A stretch of DNA of 50,157 nt from Acidobacteriota bacterium (lineage in GTDB: Bacteria; Acidobacteriota; Vicinamibacteria; Vicinamibacterales; SCN-69-37): assembly GCA_009694745.1 (NCBI GenBank), contig SHUF01000018.1:1-50157 (forward strand), read 5' to 3'. How positions within the stretch are numbered: position 1 is the first letter of the stretch; each line of letters starts with the position of its first letter. The position numbers were made by a program, and so were the translations under genes. This document shows positions 36,077 through 45,784 of the stretch, piece by piece. The notes under the pieces were generated by a model, which saw nothing but the letters and a program-made list of their open reading frames with translations, did not search any database and had not been told where the DNA came from.

Positions 36077-39000
36077 ATGTCCAAATTCTCTACCGTTACA
36101 CTCCGGGCCGCGCTGGCTCTGGTGGTGGTTGCCGCGATGGCGCCACTGGCCACGCCGGCCGCCCAATCCGCAGCACCGCCACAGCGCCTGTCGACGCAGA
36201 AAGTTGATGAGCAGTACACGGCGCTCATCAAGCAGCACCTGACCGACGCGCGCATCAATACCGAGTTGGTGGACCACCTTCCGGCGTCCGACAAAGTCCC
36301 AACGCCGCTGAAGTTCCCTGCGGTCGGCCACATCGCGGGCCAGCCCGGCGTGCTGACCTACGCCAAAGACATCCATGCGTACATGAAGGCCATCGCAGAC
36401 TCAGGCACGGGCCGCGCGAAGTTCTGGACCATCGGGCAGACCGAAGAAGGCCGCGACCAGATCGTGCTGGCGATTGCCAACGAAGACACGATCAAGAACC
36501 TTGACAAATACAAGGGCTACCTTCAGTCGCTGACCGACCCGCGCAAGACGACCGAGGCGCAGGCCCGACAGATCATGACGCAGGCCAAGCCGATCTACTG
36601 GCTGACGAGCGGCGTGCACTCCACCGAGCGGGGCGGCCCAGAGATGTTAATGGAACTCGCCTACCGCCTGGTGGTGGAAGAGTCGCCCTTCATTCAGCAG
36701 ATTCGCAACAACGTCATCACGTTCATCACGCCCGTCGTTGAAGTGGACGGCCGCGAGCGCATCGTGGACACGTACTACTACAACGCCAAGCGCGCCGCCG
36801 AGGGCCTGACGGGCCAGCTCGGTCTTCCCTACTGGGGCAAATACGTCGCACACGACAACAACCGCGACGGCATGGGCCAGTTCCTGTCGATGACCAAGAA
36901 CGTGATGAAAGTGGCGACCGAGTGGAAGCCCACCATCCTGCACGACCTGCATGAGCAGGCGCAGTTGCTGTACGCCTCCACCGGCACGGGCCCCTACAAC
37001 GAGCAGCTTGACCCGATCACCATCGGTGAGTGGTGGATGTTCGCGCAGAACGACGTCATGGAAATGACCAAACGCGGTGTGCCCGGTGTGTGGACCTACG
37101 GGTTCTACGACGGATGGACGCCCAACTACATGTTCTATGCCGTGCACACGCACAACGCGACGGGTCGTTTCTACGAGGTCGGCGGCTACAACGTCGGCAA
37201 CCCCACAACCTACCCCGGTGCGCCGGCAGTGGCGCCAGGAGCACCGGCTGCTGCGGCAGCGGCGCCGGGCGCAGGTCGCGGCGCACGTGGCGCTGGACCA
37301 GGCGCGGCGCCTGCCGGCCCACCTCAGGGCGGGCGCGGTGGCCGCGGCAACAGCCGCGAATGGTTCCGTCCGAATCCCGATCCGGGCAACGTGAATTGGG
37401 GCCCGCGCGCGCACGTGAACATGAGTCAGTCGGCCGTGTTGTTTGCGCTGAGCTTCACCGGCAAGGACAAGGAACGGTGGCTCGAGAACTACTGGATTAA
37501 GAACAAGAACGCGGTGGCGAAGGGTACGAACGGTCCGACGTTCGGTTGGGTTGTTCCCGCCACGCAGACGAGCAAGGCCAACGCCGCCGAAGCGGTGAAC
37601 GGTCTGATGGCGCAGGGGATGGAAGTGCACACGGCCACCGCCGCCTTCACGGCCGGCGACGTGCAGGTCAAACCCGGCGACTGGATTCTGCGCGGTGACC
37701 AGCCGTATCGCACCGTGGCGGACATTTACTTCGAAGTGCAGGACTACTCGATGTCCAACCCCAGCCCGTATGACGATCTGGGCTGGACGTATCCCATGAT
37801 GCGCAACCTCGTGATGACCGCCGTCACCGACAAGGCGCTCTTATCCGGGCCGATGGCGCCCGTCACGGCGCCGGTGCGTGCGCCGGGCGGCGTCACGGGC
37901 ACGGGCTCGACGATCGTCGTCGAGCACTCGGGCGACAACCTGCTCGCGCAGTTCCGCTTCCAGTTCGCGAGCGTGAAGATGGCCGCAGCAGAGACGGCGT
38001 TCGAAGCCGACGGACACAAATTCAGTGCCGGCTCGTTCATCATCCCCGGCGCCAACCGGGCGCAACTCGAACCGGTGCTGCGCGACCTGGGCCTCTCGGG
38101 CTATGCGGTCGCATCCGTGCCCACCACCGTGAAGACCCACGATCTTGATGTGCCGCGCATCGGCTACATCCACAGTTGGGGCAACACGCAGGATGAAGGC
38201 TGGGTGCGCGCTGCGCTCGACTACTACAAGATTCCGTACACCTACTTCGGCGAAAACGAAGTGGTGAAGCGCGATTTGAGCGCGCAGTTTGACGTGATTC
38301 TGTGGCCGAGCGGCGGCGGCGTGGGACAGGATGCGCCGACGACCGGCGCACCAGTGCCATTCAAGAAGACGCCGGAATTCCCGTCACTGGGCTATCCCGA
38401 TTCGACCGAAGAAACACGCGGTGGCCTCAGCCAGGCGGGACTCAGGACGCTGTATGAGTTTGCGCAGGCCGGCGGAACGATCATCACCGAAGGCGGCACA
38501 TCCTCGATCTTCCCGACCAACTACCTGACGCCCGGCATCACGGTCGATCAGGCGCAGGGGTTGGTGGCGCCCGGTTCAATCTATCGTGGTGTGGTGACGG
38601 ACCGCACGAGCCCCATCGTGTATGGCATTCCCCGCAACAACCTGCCTGTCTACTACAAGGCCGCCGGCGGACCGCTGTTCAGCGTGGCCGGTCAGCCTGG
38701 TCCGCTGGCGGAAGCGCCCGCTGGACGAGCGGGCGGTCGCGGTGTCAATTACCAGAATACGGCGCCGATGGGCTCGAGCACGAATGTGTTCGGCACATGG
38801 AATCCCCTGGTGGACTGGGCGGCAACAGCGGCATCTGCGACTGCTGCTCCTGCAGGCGGCGCGGCCTTTGGCGGTCGTGGCGGCGGGCGCGGTGGCGCGG
38901 GCGGTGGCGCGGCCCTGATGGACTTCATGCGTCCGCGCGTCGTCCTCGCGTTCCCGTCAAGCGCCAGCGACATGCTCCTGTCGGGCGGTATGCTCGGCGC

Positions 39001-39163
39001 TGAAAATCTTCAGAGCCGGCCGCAGGTGATCGACGCGCCCATCGGCAAGGGCCACGTCGTCATGTTCGCCATCCGCCCCTTCTGGCGGTGGCAGACACAG
39101 GGCACCTTCATCCTGGGCTTCAACACACTGATGCACTGGAACGACCTGGACGCCGGCAAGTAA
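36077..39163 (+). CDS. Large secreted M14 family zinc carboxypeptidase
   Basis: A 1028-residue exported metallopeptidase. Signal peptide about 1-30. The M14 domain (about 85-500) carries the zinc motif HSTE in GVHSTERGG (His181, Glu184), a VEVDGRER segment and a HDNNRDGMGQ stretch. After it come beta domains and a glutamine-amidotransferase-like region around 700-850 (IGYIHSWGNTQDEGWVRAAL; GGTIITEGG). Two Gly/Arg/Ala-rich inserts are encoded at about 37220-37365, within the peptidase domain, and 38820-38920. ATG 36077 follows AGGAGG, the strongest ribosome site in the region. It should remove C-terminal residues or cleave wall or protein fragments outside the cell. Confidence 0.92.
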   Translation: MSKFSTVTLRAALALVVVAAMAPLATPAAQSAAPPQRLSTQKVDEQYTALIKQHLTDARINTELVDHLPASDKVPTPLKFPAVGHIAGQPGVLTYAKDIHAYMKAIADSGTGRAKFWTIGQTEEGRDQIVLAIANEDTIKNLDKYKGYLQSLTDPRKTTEAQARQIMTQAKPIYWLTSGVHSTERGGPEMLMELAYRLVVEESPFIQQIRNNVITFITPVVEVDGRERIVDTYYYNAKRAAEGLTGQLGLPYWGKYVAHDNNRDGMGQFLSMTKNVMKVATEWKPTILHDLHEQAQLLYASTGTGPYNEQLDPITIGEWWMFAQNDVMEMTKRGVPGVWTYGFYDGWTPNYMFYAVHTHNATGRFYEVGGYNVGNPTTYPGAPAVAPGAPAAAAAAPGAGRGARGAGPGAAPAGPPQGGRGGRGNSREWFRPNPDPGNVNWGPRAHVNMSQSAVLFALSFTGKDKERWLENYWIKNKNAVAKGTNGPTFGWVVPATQTSKANAAEAVNGLMAQGMEVHTATAAFTAGDVQVKPGDWILRGDQPYRTVADIYFEVQDYSMSNPSPYDDLGWTYPMMRNLVMTAVTDKALLSGPMAPVTAPVRAPGGVTGTGSTIVVEHSGDNLLAQFRFQFASVKMAAAETAFEADGHKFSAGSFIIPGANRAQLEPVLRDLGLSGYAVASVPTTVKTHDLDVPRIGYIHSWGNTQDEGWVRAALDYYKIPYTYFGENEVVKRDLSAQFDVILWPSGGGVGQDAPTTGAPVPFKKTPEFPSLGYPDSTEETRGGLSQAGLRTLYEFAQAGGTIITEGGTSSIFPTNYLTPGITVDQAQGLVAPGSIYRGVVTDRTSPIVYGIPRNNLPVYYKAAGGPLFSVAGQPGPLAEAPAGRAGGRGVNYQNTAPMGSSTNVFGTWNPLVDWAATAASATAAPAGGAAFGGRGGGRGGAGGGAALMDFMRPRVVLAFPSSASDMLLSGGMLGAENLQSRPQVIDAPIGKGHVVMFAIRPFWRWQTQGTFILGFNTLMHWNDLDAGK

Positions 39164-39173
39164 CGACGCACGT

Positions 39174-41063
39174 TCACCAAATCCGCATGCGGGCGACCGG
39201 TGGTCGATACAACTGGTCGCCCGGTTTCACATTAAACGCCTCGTGAAACGCGTCCAGATGCTAAACCAACCCGTTGGCCCTGAACGCCCAAGGCGCGTAC
39301 CGGCTGATGCCCGCCTGTGACCGGACGAACTCGGGCCGTGATTGCTCGCGCCAGATGCGCGCCCACGCCAGGAAGAATCGCTGGTCGGCGGACGCCCCTG
39401 CCAATTCCGGCGCCGGCCGGCCTCGCAGCGACCGGCGATAGGCGCGGTGCGCGATCGCCAGGCCGCTCAAGTCTGCCAAGGTCTCCTGCACCGTCAGCGC
39501 GCCGGTCTGGCTGACCAGCAAACGAATGCCGGATTCGAACCCGCGCAAGTCGAGGGCGTGGCTCACCTCGTGACCAATGACCGCCCCGATCGACCCGAAG
39601 TTCACCGCCTCATCGGCGTCAGCGTTGAAATACGGCGCTTGGAGGATACCGGCCGGCATCACCACCTCGTGCTGGACCGGGCTGTAGTACGCGTTCACGG
39701 CGTGCGGGGGCATCAACCACTGTCGCGGATCCCGAGGCTCGCTCAGGCGTTCCATCCGGTATCGATTCTCGAAGGCGCGCGCCCGGCGGATGTTGCCGAC
39801 GAGGTCGTCTGGCCGGAGGTCGAGTCCGTTGTAATGCCGCCACCGGTCCGGGTACCCCCCTTCAACTCGATGGTAGACAGCCGGCGCAGCCCTTCGGCAC
39901 GCGCCGCCGCCGGCATCCACGCCGACTCTTTGATGGCCTCGCGGTTCGCCGCAACGACCTCACGCGCAATCGCGAGGACGCGCGTACGGGACTCGGCCGG
40001 AAAGTGACGGTCGACATAGCGGCGCCCAATCCAGTCGCCCAGGAACTCGCTGACGAGCGCGACGGCCCGCTTCCAGGGTGGCCGCGGCTCCACTTGTCCC
40101 GTCAGAATCCTTCCGAAGAATTCAAACCGGGCGTTCGCGAGCTCAGACATCACGAAGGGCGACATGGCGGTCAGGTAACGCGAGGTCAGCCATGCGCGCC
40201 ACGTGTCCAGAGGCACTTCCGGCACCAGGGCGGCGAACACCGCGAAGAACGGTGGCTGCGCCACCATCACGTTCGGCGCGCGATGAATGCCCTGGGGTTC
40301 CGCCCATGCGTTCCAGTCAAAGCCGGGGAACGCGCGCCCCAGGCGCATGAAGGGATATGTACCGCCCGGGCTCGGGGCTGCGGAATCGCCCGCAGCTGGA
40401 ATCTGCGCGGCCGCCAGCCGTGTTTCCAGCGCCAGCACAGCCGCCGCATCCCGCTCTGGCTTGTCGCGCGCCGCTACCCGAAAGATCGTCGCGAGGTAGA
40501 CCTGGTACTGTCGGCGAATCGCGACGAGCGCCGGTTCGGCGCTGAGGTAGTACGAGCGGTCGGGAAGAAGCGTCCCACCCTGGACCAGCCGCACCACTGG
40601 CACCGAGAGGTTCGACGCATCCACTGAGACCTGCGCCTCGAACGGCCCCCCCCCCCGCGGCAATTGAAGACAGATAGCCGGCGACGACCGCCAGATCGCG
40701 GGGTGTCTGAATCCCGTCGATGCGCGCCAGGTCCGCTTTCAACGGATCGAGGCCTCGGCGCTCCACCTCCGCCTGATTCATCATGCTGGCATAGAGGCTG
40801 AGCGCCTGCCTCACCTCGGGCCGGCCATTCGCTGATTCGTCTGTGGCCAGTCCCTCGATGATCGCCCGCAGGTCCAGTTCCACTTGGTCGATCAGAGCCG
40901 TTGACGCGTTGACCGTCATGCGTTCGCGTGACAGTGGCGCGCCGGCCATCCACGCGGCGTTGGCAAACTGATGGAGGTCGTCTTGCGGGCGAACCGAAGG
41001 TTGACCGGCCTGAACGCCGATCGCCAGAACAAGGGCACACACGAGACCCTGCACGTCCTGCAT
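39174..41063 (-). pseudogene. M13 (neprilysin/PepO-like) metallopeptidase gene with several lesions
   Basis: The pieces together match a secreted M13 peptidase: signal peptide at 41063, middle domain with LLPDRSYYL, zinc motif GHEVSH, ADLSG, and the C-terminal AFNVKPGDQLYRPPVARMRIW box. Lesions: (1) an 11-G tract (40646-40656) one base too long; 10 G restores the frame into GPFEAQVS. (2) A 6-G tract (39855-39860) one base too short; 7 G restores KGGYPDRW. (3) About 35 codons seem missing between HEVSHALD and LTVQETLADLSG. (4) An in-frame TAG (39261-39263) precedes the final 28 codons, a CAG-to-TAG type change. Homopolymer errors alone could explain the first two but not the others, so the gene is decayed. 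It lies downstream of dut. Confidence 0.88.
39191..39222. terminator. GGGCGACC hairpin after the M14 gene
   Basis: GGGCGACC (39191-39198) pairs with GGTCGCCC (39215-39222), 28 bases after the M14 stop. It is also inside the 3' end of the M13 pseudogene, so the pairing may be accidental. Confidence 0.3.
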
Positions 41064-41077
41064 GCCTCGTGTGAAAC

Positions 41078-41500
41078 CTATCCGGTCGACCCGAAGCCGC
41101 CGCGTGACGGCGCGGTCGCACCGTCACCATCTTCAAGTGCAACGCGCGCGAAGGGCATCACCACACCCTGCGCGAGGCGGTCCCCCACCTTGACCTCGAC
41201 GACGGCTGAGGTCACGTTCATCACCTGAATCTTGAGTTCGTCGGTCGGCCCGCAGTAATCACTGTCGAGCACACCGACGCCATTGGCCACGACCAGGCCC
41301 TTCTTGAGCGGCGTACTGCTGCGCGCGAAGATGCCCAGGAAGTGACCGGGTGGAACTGCAACCACCAGGCCGGTCGGCACGAGGACAATGGCGCCTGGCG
41401 CCACGGTCACGTCAGCGCTGGCGGCGAGGTCGAACCCCGCCGCGCCGGCCGTCTGGTACGACGGCATCGGCACGGCGGGCGACAGACGATGGATGCGCAC
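41078..41500 (-). CDS. dut: dUTP diphosphatase (trimeric dUTPase)
   Basis: Hydrolyses dUTP to dUMP and PPi, keeping uracil out of DNA. The 140-residue protein has all five motifs in order: AGFDLAA, FARSSTPLKK, GVLDSDYCG, GDRLAQGVV and the flexible C-terminal RGGFGSTG, which closes the active site. The start is GTG 41500, 5 bases after the stop of the S9 peptidase; an upstream open extension has no family similarity. It is in the same transcription direction as the S9 gene and the M13 pseudogene, an unlikely functional grouping. Confidence 0.95.
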   Translation of the reverse strand: MRIHRLSPAVPMPSYQTAGAAGFDLAASADVTVAPGAIVLVPTGLVVAVPPGHFLGIFARSSTPLKKGLVVANGVGVLDSDYCGPTDELKIQVMNVTSAVVEVKVGDRLAQGVVMPFARVALEDGDGATAPSRGGFGSTG

Positions 41501-41505
41501 GCGGG

Positions 41506-44487
41506 CTACTTGCCCACAGCGGCCGGCGCCGGCTTGTCGCGCTTGAACAACCCGAGGACGTCGCGTGTGCCACGCTCCAGGAACGGCACGCCTTTGTTCA
41601 TCCACTCCGGCTTCGGCTTGCCCAGCAGGTAGTGGTCGAAGAACTCATCCTGATGCACCGTCCAGTGCTTCATGTTGTCGCGGTTGCGCAAGCCGTGGAA
41701 CTCGCCGTTGTAGTTGAAGAAGTAGGCTTCCTTCCCCAGGCGGCGCAGGGCCGTGAAGAATTCAATCCCCTGATACCACGGCACGGCATCGTCGGCATCG
41801 TTGTGGATCGTGAGATACGGCGTGTTGACCTTCTCCACCCAGAAGATCGGCGAGTTCTCGATGAACTCCAGCGTCTTGTCCCAGGGTGGCGCGCCGATGC
41901 GGCTCTGCGTCTTTTCGTACTGGAACTGACGCACCATGCCGGTGCCCCAGCGGATGCCGCCGTAGGCGCTGACCATGTTCGACACTGACGCGCCGGCCTG
42001 CACTGCGGCAAACATGTTCGTGCGGGTGATCAGGTGCGTGATCTGGTACCCGCCCCATGAGTGGCCCTGAATGCCGATGCGCTTCGGATCGATGTAGCCC
42101 TGCGCGACGATCGTGTTGACGGCCGGGATGACGCACTTTTCAGCGGCTTCACCGGGGAAGCCGGTGTTGTAGATGATGTCGGGGCGAAGGACCACGTAGC
42201 CGTTGCTGGCATACCGGGTGACGTTGACGCTCGTGCCCACGTTGGGCGCCGAGTATCCGTGCAGGCCCTGGGTCAGTCCCTCGTAGATGTACACCATCAT
42301 CGGATACTTCTTCGTCGGGTCGAAACCTTCCGGCTTCGTCAGAATCGCGCGCAGCTTGATGCCGTCGGCGTTGATGTATTCGACCAACTCCGAGGTGCCC
42401 CACACGAACTCCGACTGCTGGGGATTCGCATCAGACACCTTCTGCATGCCGCCGAAGTCGCCGTCACTCACCCAGAGGTTCGGGAACTCCTCGAAGCGCG
42501 ACAGCGTGAAGACCAGGCGGTCCGAGTTCTTCGCCTTGGTCACCGCGCCGAACGATTTATCGAGCATCACGACCTTTTCAGGAGTGGTCGCCCCAGTGAA
42601 GCTCGTACGATAAAAGCCCGACGCCTTCGTGACATCGTTCGTGGTGGTCAGCAGCGCCGGCACCGTGGTGGGAATCGAGCGCTGCTCGGGGTCGAGCGAG
42701 CGGTAGCGGAACACCAGTCCCTGCTTGCGACCTTCGCCACCGGTGATCATGCGCGCGTTTGTGCCATCGGGACGTATCTCCCAGATGTCGAACTGGTCGT
42801 ACAACAGCAAGGTCTTGTCGCCCTCTGTCCAGCCGCCGGAACCGTAGGCGCCGGGCATGTCGGGCGTGTCGTGGTCTTCCTGGTAGAACTTCACCGGGAG
42901 CCGTTCAGTCAGGTTGACCTTGAGCCCGTCGGAAATACGGTAGCTGGACCAGTGGCCGGTGAACTCATCAAACGACAACAGGTAATTGCCGTCGGGCGAG
43001 AGCGAGGCCGCCTGCGGCGCCTTCTCCATGATCTTGCGCCGCTGCCCAGTCTTCAGATCCACCAGGTACACGTCGTTGTAGCTCTGGTCCCATGACACGA
43101 GCTGCTGATACGGCAGGTCGGACGTGCCCACCGCGCGCTCAGGATGGGTGCCGGGATTCACCGTGGGCATGTCTGCCGTGGCGAGTTGCACGAACCGCTT
43201 GTCGCCCACATGAAAGACCGCGCGATAACTCCGGTTGCGATCCTGCGTCGCGCGAACGCGCTGCATCGGCTGCAACTGCGCATCCTGATAGTTCCAGACG
43301 TCCACGTTGATCGGGCGCTTCGCGTTGGGCTCTGCCGGCGCGGGTGGCGGCGGCGCGGTATTCAGGAAGAGCTGCTTGCCATCCTCAGAGAACCGCGGCG
43401 CACTGTCGTGCACCACCCGCCCCTGCGGCACATTGCGCGTCGTCGCCGAGACAATCTCAGCGGCGGCCGAGTCGTTGGCCTTCCAGTAGTACAGACGGTA
43501 CGGCGCGACGGGTTTTTCGTATTCCGCCTGGTCGCTCAGGAACGCGAGCTGCGCGCCGGCCTCGTCGAACGCGAAGCTCTTGTAGTGGCCCTTGCCGGTG
43601 TGCAGCGTCCTGACCGCGTTGTCCGACATCTGGCGCGCGAAAGCACCGTCCTTGGCGGCGTCGGTGGACGACACGGCATACGCCAGCCACGACCCGCCTT
43701 TGTTCCAGGCGAACTCGTTCACTTCAGCGATGGTGACTTCCGCGCCGGTCGCGAGGTTCCTGATGATGAGATCGCTGCCTGCGTCTTTTCGCTTTTCGGC
43801 CGGTGCTGCAGGGGTTGCCGGCGTCTGCCCTTCCGCCGCTGGTACGGCGGCCGGTGGCGTGGCCGGGGGTTCTGCGGCAGCGCCGGTGCCACGGCCAGCA
43901 CCACCGGCACGTCCGCCGCCCGCTCCGCCTCGTCCTCCACGACCGCCTGCGGCGGGCGCGCGGCCCTTGTGCAGCGCCACCCACACCGACGACTCCTCTG
44001 CCAGACGGATGGTGCTGATCTGTTCGACGACCGTGACCTGCCCTGATGGCAACGCCATGATGCCCGCAGAGTTGCGCGCCGCAGCTGCGGCCCCGGCGCC
44101 TTCGGCCGGTTCCCCACCGGCGCCACCCGCTCGTCCCGCCGCGTCATCATCCGCATTGGTCTTCACAGGAACAATGGTGAAGAGCACGAACTTGCCGTCC
44201 GGCGTAAAGACCGGCGCAGTCCCTCTGGGGTGTTTGAGCTCCTTGCCCGACGCCAGGTTGCGAACGATGAGTTCGCCGTCTTCGCCCTGTGACGAGAGCG
44301 CGTAGGCCAGCCACTGGCCATCATCCGAGAGGCGCTGGCCGCCAATCGAGCGCCAGTAGTCCATGGTGTCGTACGAGATGGGTCGCTTGGCGGGCGCCTG
44401 CGCATCCACGGGAAGGCCCGACCAGGCCGCCACCAGGGTCATCACACACACCACGCTCAGGACTTGCCGGCGCATCCGCAATCTCAT
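41506..44487 (-). CDS. Large secreted S9 family prolyl-oligopeptidase-type peptidase
   Basis: A 993-residue exported peptidase with a signal peptide (about 1-30), a long N-terminal propeller region and a C-terminal hydrolase domain. Triad: Ser810 in GHSWGGY, Asp899 in NDADDAVP, His931 in GEFHGLRN. It is about 250 residues longer than the S9 protein at 24168; part of this is two inserts rich in Gly, Arg, Ala and Pro encoded at about 44080-44150 and 43790-43970. The first ATG (44487) has GGAGTTCCT directly before it. It should degrade oligopeptides in the periplasm or outside. dut follows with a 5-base gap. Confidence 0.92.
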   Translation of the reverse strand: MRLRMRRQVLSVVCVMTLVAAWSGLPVDAQAPAKRPISYDTMDYWRSIGGQRLSDDGQWLAYALSSQGEDGELIVRNLASGKELKHPRGTAPVFTPDGKFVLFTIVPVKTNADDDAAGRAGGAGGEPAEGAGAAAAARNSAGIMALPSGQVTVVEQISTIRLAEESSVWVALHKGRAPAAGGRGGRGGAGGGRAGGAGRGTGAAAEPPATPPAAVPAAEGQTPATPAAPAEKRKDAGSDLIIRNLATGAEVTIAEVNEFAWNKGGSWLAYAVSSTDAAKDGAFARQMSDNAVRTLHTGKGHYKSFAFDEAGAQLAFLSDQAEYEKPVAPYRLYYWKANDSAAAEIVSATTRNVPQGRVVHDSAPRFSEDGKQLFLNTAPPPPAPAEPNAKRPINVDVWNYQDAQLQPMQRVRATQDRNRSYRAVFHVGDKRFVQLATADMPTVNPGTHPERAVGTSDLPYQQLVSWDQSYNDVYLVDLKTGQRRKIMEKAPQAASLSPDGNYLLSFDEFTGHWSSYRISDGLKVNLTERLPVKFYQEDHDTPDMPGAYGSGGWTEGDKTLLLYDQFDIWEIRPDGTNARMITGGEGRKQGLVFRYRSLDPEQRSIPTTVPALLTTTNDVTKASGFYRTSFTGATTPEKVVMLDKSFGAVTKAKNSDRLVFTLSRFEEFPNLWVSDGDFGGMQKVSDANPQQSEFVWGTSELVEYINADGIKLRAILTKPEGFDPTKKYPMMVYIYEGLTQGLHGYSAPNVGTSVNVTRYASNGYVVLRPDIIYNTGFPGEAAEKCVIPAVNTIVAQGYIDPKRIGIQGHSWGGYQITHLITRTNMFAAVQAGASVSNMVSAYGGIRWGTGMVRQFQYEKTQSRIGAPPWDKTLEFIENSPIFWVEKVNTPYLTIHNDADDAVPWYQGIEFFTALRRLGKEAYFFNYNGEFHGLRNRDNMKHWTVHQDEFFDHYLLGKPKPEWMNKGVPFLERGTRDVLGLFKRDKPAPAAVGK

Positions 44488-44572
44488 AGGAACTCCTTCG
44501 GAGGGAAACCGCGAGTATTATCGGGGTCTCTGGGGTCCAGAGTCCAGCGTCCGGAGTCCAGCTCGGACCTTT

Positions 44573-44601
44573 CGTAGCTCGGCCTGATCCTCAAGGCCGA
44601 G
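44573..44601. repeat. Second copy of the CGTAGCTCGGCCT hairpin word
   Basis: CGTAGCTCGGCCTGA, then TCAAGGCCGAG; the stem pairs 44578-44585 with 44594-44601. It matches the unit at 29735-29763 except in the loop. It lies between the divergent S9 and S58 genes, 9 bases before the S58 ATG, so it is in that gene's leader. GTCCAG words fill 44535-44561. Confidence 0.7.
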
Positions 44602-44610
44602 GAGGCACAA

Positions 44611-45720
44611 ATGCAGCGACGACTTGTGAGCACGTTGGCGGTTCTCGCGATGGCGGCAGCGCTATCGGCGCAGATGCGGCCCAGGGCGCGGGACATCGGA
44701 ATCACGCCCGGGGCCGGGACAACCGGCGCCCTCAACGCAATCACCGACGTCGCGGGCGTGCGGGTCGGTCAGACGACCGTGATCAGCGGTGAGAACGTGC
44801 GTACAGGCGTCACCGCCATCCTTCCTCACGAGGGGAATCTGTTCCGCGAGAAAGTGCCCGGGGCCGTCTTTGTGGGGAACGCTTTCGGCAAGCTTGCCGG
44901 GTCCACTCAGGTGCGGGAGCTTGGGACGATCGAAACACCAATCGTGCTGACCAACACGCTCGCAGTGGGCACCGCGATGGACGCGGTGGTGCGGTGGACA
45001 CTCGAACAGCACGGCAACACGAACGTGCGGTCCGTGAACGCACTTGTCGGCGAAACCAACGATGGCGGCTTGAACGACATTCGCGGAATGCACGTCACGC
45101 GCGAACACGTGATGGAGGCGCTGACGAACGCGCGTGGCGGAGCGGTGAATGAAGGCGCCGTGGGGGCCGGTACAGGAACGATAGCGTTCGGTTGGAAGGG
45201 CGGCATCGGCACCTCGTCTCGTGTGGCCGGCCCATGGACGGTCGGAGTGCTCGTGCAGAGCAACTATGGCGGACGCCTGACCATCGCGGGCATTCCGGTG
45301 TGGCAACGCGTGACGCCCACGCCACCGGTGGGACGCGCGGGGGACGCACCGGGCGCGGGCGACGCGGACGGGTCGTGCATGATCGTGATTGCGACGGATG
45401 CGCCGCTCGACGCGCGCGATCTGGAGCGGCTGGCCGCGCGCGCGATATACGCGTTGGCGCGCACAGGGTCCACCTATTCAAACGGCAGCGGCGACTTCGC
45501 GATTGCGTTCTCGACAGCGATTGAGAATCGCGTCACCGCCACCACTGGTCCGCAGCCGCGCACCTTCCTTCCGACCGACGCCGTCTCGGGATTGTTCGAG
45601 GCCGTGATGGACGCGACAGAAGAAGCCGTCTACAACTCGCTCCTGCGCGCGACTGACATGACAGGCAACGGGCGCACAGTTCGCGCGTTGCCGTTGGACT
45701 GGTTAAGCATGCGAAAGTGA
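44611..45720 (+). CDS. Exported S58 (DmpA/P1-type) aminopeptidase
   Basis: A 369-residue N-terminal-nucleophile-like peptidase of the DmpA family, which self-cleaves into alpha and beta chains and releases N-terminal residues, including from D-amino-acid or beta-amino-acid peptides. Ser255 in DGSCMIVIATDAPL is the self-cleavage site and new beta-chain nucleophile. Other landmarks: ITDVAGVRVGQTT, VGETNDGGLNDIRG and GSGDFAIAFST. A signal peptide (about 1-20) suggests export, less usual for the family. The hairpin repeat at 44573-44601 occupies the position of its ribosome site (AGGAGGC follows the stem). Length is normal. Confidence 0.93.
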   Translation: MQRRLVSTLAVLAMAAALSAQMRPRARDIGITPGAGTTGALNAITDVAGVRVGQTTVISGENVRTGVTAILPHEGNLFREKVPGAVFVGNAFGKLAGSTQVRELGTIETPIVLTNTLAVGTAMDAVVRWTLEQHGNTNVRSVNALVGETNDGGLNDIRGMHVTREHVMEALTNARGGAVNEGAVGAGTGTIAFGWKGGIGTSSRVAGPWTVGVLVQSNYGGRLTIAGIPVWQRVTPTPPVGRAGDAPGAGDADGSCMIVIATDAPLDARDLERLAARAIYALARTGSTYSNGSGDFAIAFSTAIENRVTATTGPQPRTFLPTDAVSGLFEAVMDATEEAVYNSLLRATDMTGNGRTVRALPLDWLSMRK

Positions 45721-45730
45721 GAGGCGGTTT

Positions 45731-45780
45731 ACACGAGGCATGAAGGACTGAAGGAACCTTCAGTCCTTCATGCCTCGTGT
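45731..45780. terminator. Perfect 24-bp hairpin between convergent genes
   Basis: 45731-45754 is the exact reverse complement of 45757-45780 with a 2-base loop (AA); each arm contains GAAGGACTGAAGG. It fills the 64-base gap between the S58 and M14 stops and can serve both directions. Flanking TTT and GAAA extend the pairing. The word CATGCCTCGTGTGAAAC at the right edge recurs at the start of the M13 pseudogene (41063-41079). Confidence 0.75.
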
Positions 45781-45784
45781 GAAA

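Noticed and set aside
40646-40656. Phase-variable G tract controlling a functional M13 peptidase
   Set aside because: Correcting the tract does not give an intact gene: a second frameshift and an in-frame TAG remain.
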